In this document: positions 1 to 4,917 of the stretch, in pieces
Numbering within the stretch: position 1 is the first letter of the stretch
Layout: each line of letters begins with the position of its first letter
Source: an uncultured Odoribacter sp.
Lineage (GTDB): Bacteria > Bacteroidota > Bacteroidia > Bacteroidales > Marinifilaceae
NCBI GenBank assembly: GCA_934725835.1
Contig: CAKVCR010000208.1
Coordinates: forward strand, 1-5,232
Reading direction: 5' to 3'
DNA: 5,232 nucleotides
Position numbers and translations under genes: made by a program
Notes under the pieces: model-generated
What the model was told of the DNA's origin: nothing
Seen by the model: only the letters and a program-made list of their open reading frames with translations
Databases searched by the model: none

Positions 1-130
1 GTTTGTTTACTCGGGTTCACTTTCATAAACAGGAATAAACACTAAGATACAATGTTTCAAATTTAATGTATTACGCCTTCAAGCAAAATCATTATATCTC
101 ATTCACGAAAAGAATGCAAGTATTATATTA

Positions 131-167
131 AAATCATCTCCTTTGTAGTTATCACACAAAGGAGATG
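131..167 (-). terminator. Rho-independent terminator of the HTH gene
   Basis: A perfect 12-bp inverted repeat (arms 135-146 and 156-167, CATCTCCTTTGT and its complement) encloses a 9-base loop. Read on the minus strand, the stem is followed by A and a short T run (134-130). It lies just past the stop codon at 185, so it most likely ends transcription of the helix-turn-helix gene. The plus-strand side has no T run. Bases 1-130, to its left, hold no gene or clear signal that I can see. Confidence 0.75.
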
Positions 168-184
168 CATAAATATATTAAGTT

Positions 185-757
185 TTATTTTCTATGCTTC
201 ATCTTCCTTTGAAAATCGTTCAGCGTTTGGATATGCCACAGGCTTTTGCGGGTGATGGAACGGAAGGTCAGCGAACAGAAAAAGTCGATTAGAAAGATTT
301 TCGGTATGTAAAAGAGCTGTCCTTTGCGGAACGATTTAAGTTGCCCACGGTTGCACCAATTATTTACGGTGGTTTTAGCGTAGCCGGTCAAAGCGACAAC
401 CTCCTGCACGGTAACAACATCCTTATATTTGCCGAGCAATTTGGCGTAATAGTCGTGCATTTTCTGGAGTACATCCTCGGGCAGTTTTTTGGAAAGCTTC
501 GCCACATAGTGACCGCCGTACCATCCACGTGGTGCAGAATAGAGTTCAGGATAAACAGCTCGCTCCTCAAGATACGCCTTGACATCCTCTTTTTTGATTT
601 TATAGCATCGTGTTTTCTTGCCTGTCCACTCGCAGGGCACCTTGCCGCTTTTGAGCAAATGCAACGCCGTGGATTTGCTGATATGGCAGAGCCTATAAAA
701 CTGATCCTTGTTCATCACGTCGGGCACGCTGTCCCAGTCAATCGGTAGATTCATCAT
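185..757 (-). CDS. Double helix-turn-helix DNA-binding protein, excisionase/regulator type
   Basis: A 190-residue protein with two similar winged-helix or MerR/excisionase-like DNA-binding units. The first spans about residues 15-65 (DQFYRLCHISKSTALHLL, then a basic wing and KKEDVKAYLEER). The second spans about 114-162 (VTVQEVVALTGYAKTTVNNW, then a wing and IPKIFLIDFF). A linker rich in Tyr, Gly and Lys joins them. The frame stays open upstream to 922, but the start is placed at 757 because GAGGTG sits six bases before this ATG; a second ATG follows directly at 754. Proteins of this type occur in clostridial integrative elements, where they may act as excisionase-like or regulatory factors; that role is inferred from family resemblance and from the tRNA attachment scar nearby. 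No partner gene is adjacent on the same strand. A clear terminator follows. A chromosomal regulator is the main alternative. Confidence 0.82.
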   Translation of the reverse strand: MMNLPIDWDSVPDVMNKDQFYRLCHISKSTALHLLKSGKVPCEWTGKKTRCYKIKKEDVKAYLEERAVYPELYSAPRGWYGGHYVAKLSKKLPEDVLQKMHDYYAKLLGKYKDVVTVQEVVALTGYAKTTVNNWCNRGQLKSFRKGQLFYIPKIFLIDFFCSLTFRSITRKSLWHIQTLNDFQRKMKHRK

Positions 758-763
758 CTGATA

Positions 764-769
764 CACCTC
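764..769 (-). promoter_or_regulatory. Ribosome binding site that fixes the HTH start
   Basis: GAGGTG on the minus strand lies six bases upstream of the ATG at 757. The longer frame reaching 922 has no comparable site and its extra 55 residues read through purine-rich repeats and a hairpin, so the shorter protein is preferred. Confidence 0.7.
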
Positions 770-826
770 AAAAATAGATTTCGTCGGTTTGAAGTCCTTT
801 CTGCGGTGTATTGAATTTTGTATTGC

Positions 827-868
827 CTTCTCTCGTGATTTCTCTCCTGTCTCCCCTAATTTCTCTCC
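827..868 (-). repeat. Pair of 21-bp direct repeats upstream of the HTH gene
   Basis: Read on the minus strand, 868-848 and 847-827 are two adjoining 21-bp units that both begin GGAGAGAAAT and match at 16 of 21 positions by eye. The tract is almost pure purine. It lies about 70 bases before the HTH start, so it may be an operator or iteron-like site for a DNA-binding protein. The role is inference; low-complexity purine sequence is the alternative. Confidence 0.5.
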
Positions 869-870
869 AA

Positions 871-890
871 AATCGGCAAAAATGCCGATT
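871..890. other. Short perfect hairpin
   Basis: AATCGGCA (871-878) and its complement TGCCGATT (883-890) enclose a four-base loop. On the minus strand the stem is followed by TT, so it could be a weak terminator read leftwards or a protein-binding palindrome. It lies next to the purine-rich 21-bp repeats, in the leader of the HTH gene. Confidence 0.4.
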
Positions 891-920
891 TGAACCCACT
901 TTGAAAAATGCAGTTGTAAC

Positions 921-945
921 AAGGCTTCAAGGGCGAAAAAGCCTT
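921..945 (+). other. Hairpin with T-rich tail, possible weak terminator
   Basis: AAGGCTT (921-927) and AAGCCTT (939-945) are perfect inverted arms around 11 bases, followed by ATTTT on the plus strand. An alternative pairing of AAAGCC (938-943) with GGCTTT (955-960) is also possible. No plus-strand gene ends here, so its role is unclear. Confidence 0.3.
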
Positions 946-971
946 ATTTTAAGCGGCTTTCGGCGCAGACG

Positions 972-1013
972 AAACGACCTGAAACTGGCACAAAACGACC
1001 GGAAGTTGACACG
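972..1013. repeat. Two tandem 21-bp repeats beside the attachment scar
   Basis: Units 972-992 and 993-1013 both begin AAACGACC and share the pattern GAA..TG.CAC, matching at 16 of 21 positions by eye. They end about 10 bases before the tRNA fragment. Read on the minus strand the block opens with TGTCAACTTCCGG at 1011. Multiple ~20-bp repeats beginning TGT resemble the ends of IS21-family elements, while a pair of repeats beside a tRNA scar would also suit integrase or excisionase binding sites. No istA or istB gene is in the window, so if this is an IS end it is orphaned or its body is lost. Confidence 0.55.
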
Positions 1014-1023
1014 CTGACTAAAA

Positions 1024-1081
1024 GACTCGAAATCAGTTTGACGGCAACGTCACATGGGTTCGAATCCCATCCTCTCCGCCA
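1024..1081 (+). tRNA. 3' half of tRNA-Ser(CGA), attachment-site scar
   Basis: This is the 3' part of a class II tRNA. It holds an anticodon loop CTCGAAA (1026-1032, anticodon CGA), the 3' anticodon stem TCAGT, and a long variable arm with stem TGACG/CGTCA around GCAA (1039-1052). The T-arm is ATGGG/CCCAT around TTCGAAT (1054-1070). The acceptor strand CCTCTCC is followed by G and an encoded CCA. The long variable arm and the anticodon point to serine. The bases before 1024 do not pair with the 3' anticodon stem, and there is no D-arm or GGAGAGG 5' acceptor strand, so this cannot be a working tRNA. Integrases often recombine inside tRNA genes and leave such a 3' fragment at one end of the element; the adjacent integrase remnant at 1185-1391 supports that reading. 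Confidence 0.85.
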
Positions 1082-1084
1082 CCG

Positions 1085-1120
1085 AAAAAGCCTGTAATCA
1101 AGCCGATTATGGGCTTTTTT
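1085..1120 (+). terminator. Terminator following the tRNA-Ser fragment
   Basis: A long hairpin: 1085-1099 pairs with 1105-1119, including two G-T pairs, around the loop AAGCC, and the plus-strand arm ends in six T residues. It starts four bases past CCA, so it is probably the original tRNA terminator. The minus-strand side also ends in TTTTT, so it could act both ways and stop the integrase remnant that ends at 1185. Confidence 0.75.
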
Positions 1121-1184
1121 CTTATGCCTTTTTCTAAGAGTAAGTGATCAAAGCAGACTTTTGTTTTCTCTCCGGATTTTCGGC

Positions 1185-1391
1185 TTAGCCCTCCCTCCAA
1201 CGACTTCCGAAGTCGCCGCCCTCCGGCAGAACAAGCCCTGTCTCCATCACCTGTGCCGAGGTAATCTTGGACTTGTAATCCAAGTGTGCGTAGATGTTCG
1301 CCGTGGTGGTAAAGTCGCTGTGCCCCAGCCACTCCTGAATGTGCTTGAGCGGCACGCCGTTGGCCAGCAGCAAGCTGGCACAGCTATGCCC
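1185..1391 (-). pseudogene. C-terminal fragment of a tyrosine integrase
   Basis: The minus strand codes for about the last 68 residues of a phage/ICE-type tyrosine recombinase, opening with GHSCASLLLANGVPLKHIQE and continuing through WLGHSDFTTTANIYAHLDY. The box II histidine end (HSCAS), the LGH motif and the nucleophile Tyr in NIYAHLDY are all visible. The upstream part, including the catalytic Arg residues and N-terminal domains, is missing: an in-frame TAA (1394-1392) and unrelated sequence replace it. Integrases of this family are usually near 370-400 residues, so roughly the last fifth remains. Its 3' end points at the tRNA-Ser fragment about 100 bases away, the normal layout for an integrase next to its attachment site. 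It is very unlikely to be active. Confidence 0.88.
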
Positions 1392-1410
1392 TTACGGTAT
1401 AATTACGACA

Positions 1411-1446
1411 AACCGGAAAAGCCCCGTATAACAAGGGTTTTCGGTT
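1411..1446. other. Imperfect hairpin at the integrase break
   Basis: AACCGGAAAAGCCC (1411-1424) pairs with GGGTTTTCGGTT (1435-1446) if two G residues bulge out. It lies 20 bases beyond the truncation point of the minus-strand integrase. It has no T run on the plus strand. It may be a decayed terminator or the end of an inserted segment. The rest of 1392-1510 holds nothing I can name. Confidence 0.35.
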
Positions 1447-1510
1447 ATCTGGCAAGGTTTTTCATCCTTTTCCAAACCGAAAAATCGAGCCGCGAAGTAG
1501 TTATATCGTA

Positions 1511-1642
1511 GGGGGTGTTAGAGCAGTTCTGGGAAAACAATGTACGATGTGTTACCGCTGCATCAGCTTATGTCCCCAAAAAGCAATCACTTTGCTGGGA
1601 GATCAGGTACAGGAACAATGCAGATACGAAAAATATGTCTGA
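1511..1642 (+). pseudogene. C-terminal remnant of a 4Fe-4S ferredoxin (EFR1-like)
   Basis: In the frame running through 1541, the plus strand reads GKQCTMCYRCISLCPQKAIT followed by LLGDQVQEQCRYEKYV and a TGA at 1640-1642. The CxxCxxCxxxCP spacing is a complete 4Fe-4S cluster ligand set, as in bacterial 2[4Fe-4S] ferredoxins. The tail resembles the end of EFR1-type flavodoxin/ferredoxin fusion proteins, which are normally about 250 residues. Only about 43 residues are convincing; upstream the frame stays open for a while but loses ferredoxin character, with no first cluster, no flavodoxin domain and no start with a ribosome site. It is therefore a debris fragment, possibly carried in with a mobile element. 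The family name rests on recollection of the motif and tail. Confidence 0.7.
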
Positions 1643-1705
1643 CCGCCGCTATGGTTGCAATCGTCGTATCTATTGCTACAACTATCAGTTTCCTCGCATC
1701 CATAA

Positions 1706-2591
1706 GTCCGTCAAGGGACGAGATGGAAGCCTTTTGAAGAACTGTTTGAAATGTATAAGACAACTATGGATGTAACCACAAAGCTATCAACTCAAGACAG
1801 CAGAAATAATATGGTATATACTCATATTCTGCCGTTCTTCGGCAAGATGAAGCTTGCGGATATTACACAGGTAAAAATAGAGGAATGGAGAGGGACGTTT
1901 TTTAAAGACGGAAAATACATTTATAAAGATTTCTATATTCATGCCATCCGCTCCAGACTTTGCGCTGTGCTGAATTTTGCAATAGAAAGGCATCTTATGG
2001 ATTTTAATCCGGCGAAGCATGTTAAAATGGACGTAAAGGAGGCTCCCGAGCGTCCCGTTTGGACCGTAGAGCAGTACAAGAGATTTTATAACGAGATCTC
2101 GACTAATATTCCAGAATATATCGCATTCGATGTTTTCTTTTGGTGTGGACTCAGGCTCAGTGAATTGCTGGCATTGACCGTTTCCGATATTGACTTTGAA
2201 ATACGATATATTCGTATTAACAAAAATATTTACGAAAGGCACGGCAAACGGATTGTAACCACTCCAAAGACAGCAAAAAGCATTCAATGAATTAAGAGAG
2301 TATATTTCTAAACTTCCCGACTCAAAACCGGATACTACGCTGGTTTCGACAAGTAAGACATCACTTCATCGCAAGCTCAAAGCCGATATTGAAAAGTCCG
2401 GGGTACCACAAATAACAATTCACTGCTTTCGGCATTCTCACATCACTTATCTGGTTAATAAAGGTTGGTCCGCACCAGTGGTTGCCGCCCGAGTGAGACA
2501 TGAGAGCATTTATATTACGACACACTATATGCACGCATACTCAGAGATGGAGGATGCAATGTGTGAGATGATGGACAAGGATATGGCGTAG
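1706..2591 (+). pseudogene. Frameshifted tyrosine integrase, nearly complete
   Basis: Two frames join into one site-specific integrase. Frame A (1706-2290) holds the core-binding domain (KPFEELFEMYKTTMD to about residue 100 of the visible part), then the catalytic domain with CGLRLSELLAL (catalytic Arg at 2153-2155) and the beta-hairpin Lys region TTPKT. Frame B (from about 2286 to the TAG at 2589-2591) continues with NELREYISKLP and holds HCFRH (His 2421, Arg 2430), the third-box His (2499-2501) and the nucleophile Tyr (2526-2528). So the whole R-K-H-R-H-Y set survives but is split by a shift near 2280-2290, where a short piece of coding sequence also seems lost. The usual GH of box III reads RH. 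At the 5' side an in-frame TAA at 1703 cuts the frame and the expected N-terminal DNA-binding domain is not recognisable. Inactive unless frameshifting restores it; sequencing error is a second explanation. Confidence 0.85.
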
Positions 2592-2602
2592 CTATGTGAA
2601 AT

Positions 2603-2631
2603 CACCCTGCGGGGCATTGTTCCGCAGGGTG
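2603..2631 (+). terminator. Hairpin terminator after the plus-strand integrase
   Basis: A perfect 10-bp GC-rich stem, CACCCTGCGG (2603-2612) with CCGCAGGGTG (2622-2631), around a 9-base loop, starts 12 bases past the integrase stop. The tail CTTTAGTCTT is only moderately T-rich, so it is a likely but not textbook terminator. Confidence 0.65.
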
Positions 2632-2804
2632 CTTTAGTCTTGTCGTCATTCGGTCGTCAAACAGACCTGTTGAGTTATGCAATCATTCCCTCTCGCTTTG
2701 AGGTTCTTTCCCACAGTTACTTTTCGCCTTATTTTGGGCTAATTTCCGTGAGATTTCTCTCGTTTTGCTTCGTTTTTCTATGTATTATCTGTGTTCTCAG
2801 CCCG

Positions 2805-2839
2805 TTTGGTACTGTTTTGGTATCAAAGTTTGGTATCAA
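2805..2839 (+). repeat. Three short direct repeats (TTTGGTA), integrase arm-site type
   Basis: TTTGGTA occurs at 2805-2811, 2816-2822 and 2829-2835. The last two copies extend to TTTGGTATCAA. The spacing is 11 and 13 bases, about one helical turn. They lie about 215 bases downstream of the integrase pseudogene. Tn916/lambda-type integrases bind short direct repeats beside the core site, so these may be arm sites; this is inference from position and spacing. The remaining noncoding stretch 2632-3015 shows no credible gene. Confidence 0.5.
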
Positions 2840-2977
2840 TTTTCTGAAAAATCGTCGTAGAAAAAATTCGTTATTCTTTTCCAGTAAGTGATACTTGGCT
2901 CTGTCCTACAGTTCAACTGGCTTTGATGTTTGAATACAAAGGTGGATGTAAAGGTCGTGTTCCTTGGGAACGATTAT

Positions 2978-3006
2978 ATTATAGCAGGAATATGTAAACA
3001 AATCAA
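2978..3006 (-). promoter_or_regulatory. Sigma-70-like promoter pointing left
   Basis: On the minus strand TTGATT (3006-3001) is separated by exactly 17 bases from a perfect TATAAT (2983-2978). It begins only ten bases past the stop of the RES gene and would transcribe leftwards, through the arm-like repeats and antisense to the plus-strand integrase. No minus-strand gene follows within the noncoding stretch, so the product, if any, would be a short RNA or a relic transcript. Confidence 0.45.
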
Positions 3007-3015
3007 GTTTGGCAT

Positions 3016-3885
3016 TTACGATATTCTATAATCTTCTATTGCACCTGTAGGATGAGCCATTTGTTTGTCAAACAACACAATATTTTTTCCAACAGAGCAT
3101 ACTGTGCTTCCGTAAATAATTCCGGAATAACCTAACGAAATATAATACTGAGCCATTGTCTGAAAAGGGGCATACGTAACAGCTTTATTATCGGTTACAT
3201 CAAGAGGTATGAAAATTTGCTCCGACAAAAGCTTAGTGTGAGTATATACACCCCACCGTGTGAACAATTCTGCAAACTCAGCTTTATTGATATTCATCCG
3301 AGGAACATATCCCAATACCTTTGCTAATTTAATGCCCTTTTTTACCTGCGCTTGCCCATATTCCTCCAGCATACGATTTAGTTCAGTATAAGAAATATCA
3401 TCGGCAATGGTAAGATCTACTAACTTGCAATCATCGTATTGCGAGTCAAATTGAAAATGACAAAAACCAAATCTGTCTCCTGTTTTTGCTCTACATTCAG
3501 CTGAGGCGCACTTGTGAATATCGTCTTCATTTCCGAGTGCCAAGTACAACCACTCTATGCCTGGAGGGCTAAATCGGTTATCCTCCTTAATATACTCTTT
3601 TTTAGGTAAGAAACGATCATAACTCAGGGACTCGTCTTCCTTTAATTTTGTACCACGACCTATTATTTGACTTTTTACACTTTTAATTGTGGTTGTTTTA
3701 TGATCAATCCCAGAATGCTGCCGAAACAGATCATCATATGTTTTCAGAAAAACTTGTTCTTTCGCACGATCTATTTCTTCGTAAGTAAATTGTCCTTTGG
3801 CTAAGCTCTCTCTAAACTCACACCATGTTTTCCGAATAGCTTTTTCACTATTCTCAATGCTACCAAAATCAAATATATTTCCCAT
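3016..3885 (-). CDS. RES-domain protein, probable NAD-consuming toxin/effector
   Basis: A 289-residue protein. Its C-terminal two thirds (about 85-280) match the RES domain pattern: NRFSPPGIEWLYLA (Arg104, Tyr114), then ASAECRA (Glu130), LVDLT (155-159), and near the end GYSGIIYGSTV (Ser260) with NIVLFD. These correspond by position to the conserved Arg, Glu and Ser that name the family. Known RES toxins such as MbcT and Res break down cellular NAD; the same activity is inferred here. Residues 1-85 are an extra helical, charged region; RES proteins with N-terminal HEPN-like extensions are known in predicted conflict systems, but I see no clear RxxxxH in this part. The usual Xre/MbcA-like antitoxin is absent next to it. 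It follows the HEPN gene by 23 bases, with a modest GGGGA six bases before ATG, so the two are probably co-transcribed. No clear terminator follows. Confidence 0.8.
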   Translation of the reverse strand: MGNIFDFGSIENSEKAIRKTWCEFRESLAKGQFTYEEIDRAKEQVFLKTYDDLFRQHSGIDHKTTTIKSVKSQIIGRGTKLKEDESLSYDRFLPKKEYIKEDNRFSPPGIEWLYLALGNEDDIHKCASAECRAKTGDRFGFCHFQFDSQYDDCKLVDLTIADDISYTELNRMLEEYGQAQVKKGIKLAKVLGYVPRMNINKAEFAELFTRWGVYTHTKLLSEQIFIPLDVTDNKAVTYAPFQTMAQYYISLGYSGIIYGSTVCSVGKNIVLFDKQMAHPTGAIEDYRIS

Positions 3886-3908
3886 AATTTATCCCCGTGT
3901 TGTTCTTT

Positions 3909-4868
3909 TTAGATTAAATCATTCAATTTAGTTAAATCGGTAATATTTCTATAGACATCTTTAATATTCAATAACAGCCATTCTTCTGATTGACCTAGTG
4001 TCGTAATGTTTGACATAACTGTTGCAATTATGATGTGACCTTCCTCAAGTTTCAGTTTTTGTATCATCTCTGCCTGCGGTAATGTTAAATCCACCATCAA
4101 AGGCATTGCACCACGATCCATATCTAAGAGTGTCATTTCTTTAAAAGCATTTGTTGAAATGTCTATTTCTGCTACATAATATTGAGATGTGAAAATTAAA
4201 TTTTTGATTTTAGGATCTATTTGTAAATCTAAACCTGTGACATGTCTCTGAATATTTCTATTTCGATAGATAAACTCCCGAAAAGTCATTTCTTTGGATG
4301 TTAACATTTCTTCTGAAACCTTGTCACAGCTTTCATCCAGAGGTATTACAGAAAGCGACAAACAACTTTTGTACAATTGTACCATTTCTAAAGCATATGC
4401 TTTTAATTGAGTGTCACTAAGATTTTTGAAATTATCATCGTAGTGCATACAATCGTTTCTTATGGCACGAATGCGGTGAAAAGTTGATTTCATTTGGGTC
4501 GTCAGTTTACCATTGTCCGCTAGTTTGTTGATTCTATCGTATTGTTTATCAACATCAGTAAGGTTGTATTTTCGAATCAAATATCGACAATACTCCTCTG
4601 CCGCAATACCGATAATGGAGACAGTGCCTGTGTAGTATGCAAAGCCGTATAATTGCTCTGCTTCCTTTAATAAGTAAAGGAATTTTTCGTTTTCGGGAAT
4701 ATATCCAATATCATCAAGCTCATACCATCTATCAACAATATGTTCAATATCATTTGTAATTCGTTCTTGAATTAGACCAGCTAAATGCTTTTTATCTCTA
4801 GCTATATATTCCTCTCGCTCTTGCTCCTTTTTATTGGAATAATCATTTTTCAGATAATCAATATACAT
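3909..4868 (-). CDS. HEPN-type protein (DUF4145-like), possible RNase or effector partner
   Basis: A 319-residue protein. Residues about 70-172 form a helical unit with YYTGTVSIIGIAAEEYCRYL followed by FHRIRAIRNDCMHYDD. The RNDCMH segment (Arg137-His142) fits the R-x4-H signature of HEPN domains, many of which are RNases in toxin-antitoxin, abortive infection and CRISPR systems; the helix order also recalls DUF4145. The N-terminal 70 residues are charged and probably helical or coiled. The C-terminal part (about 215-319) is beta-rich by eye (NLIFTSQYYVAEIDIS, GHIIIATVMSN, EWLLLNI) and I do not recognise it. The frame opens at a GTG (4877), but that codon lies inside the ribosome site, so the ATG at 4868 is chosen. 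The gene sits 49 bases after the helicase and 23 before the RES gene. RNase activity is inferred; a structural or binding-only role is possible. Confidence 0.72.
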   Translation of the reverse strand: MYIDYLKNDYSNKKEQEREEYIARDKKHLAGLIQERITNDIEHIVDRWYELDDIGYIPENEKFLYLLKEAEQLYGFAYYTGTVSIIGIAAEEYCRYLIRKYNLTDVDKQYDRINKLADNGKLTTQMKSTFHRIRAIRNDCMHYDDNFKNLSDTQLKAYALEMVQLYKSCLSLSVIPLDESCDKVSEEMLTSKEMTFREFIYRNRNIQRHVTGLDLQIDPKIKNLIFTSQYYVAEIDISTNAFKEMTLLDMDRGAMPLMVDLTLPQAEMIQKLKLEEGHIIIATVMSNITTLGQSEEWLLLNIKDVYRNITDLTKLNDLI

Positions 4869-4873
4869 AAAGT

Positions 4874-4880
4874 CCACCTC
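4874..4880 (-). promoter_or_regulatory. Ribosome binding site that fixes the HEPN start
   Basis: GAGGTGG on the minus strand lies five bases before the ATG at 4868. It overlaps the alternative GTG at 4877, which therefore cannot be the start it serves. Confidence 0.8.
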
Positions 4881-4917
4881 TTTTCATTGAAACGGGATTT
4901 GTTCTAATTTACGTAGT

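Noticed and set aside
341..748. Plus-strand open frame of 135 codons
   Set aside because: It lies wholly antisense to the double-HTH gene, which has recognisable domains, a ribosome site and a terminator. It shows no family features of its own.
1033..1332. Minus-strand open frame of 99 codons over the tRNA fragment and integrase tail
   Set aside because: It runs through the tRNA fragment and the terminator, and is in a different frame from the integrase motifs.
1161..1511. Plus-strand open frame of 116 codons
   Set aside because: It is antisense to the integrase fragment and crosses its breakpoint; no recognisable domain.
1540..1737. Plus-strand frame with a hydrophobic stretch (MVAIVVSIATTISFLASIS)
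   Set aside because: It looks like a membrane segment but overlaps the ferredoxin cysteine motif in another frame and ends inside the integrase start region. No ribosome site.
1787..2287. Minus-strand open frame of 166 codons
   Set aside because: Antisense shadow of the plus-strand integrase, which holds the conserved motifs.
2640..2891. Plus-strand frame of 83 codons rich in Phe and Ser
   Set aside because: Begins at a TTG without a ribosome site, spans the TTTGGTA repeats and has no recognisable features; taken as noncoding.
2959..2971. GTTCC-TTG-GGAAC inverted repeat
   Set aside because: Only five base pairs with no T run; not enough to call a terminator for the RES gene or an operator.
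2..3002. Nine-base inverted match TTTGTTTAC (2-10) with GTAAACAAA (2994-3002)
   Set aside because: Too short and AT-rich over a 3-kb distance to claim as element ends; chance is a fair explanation.
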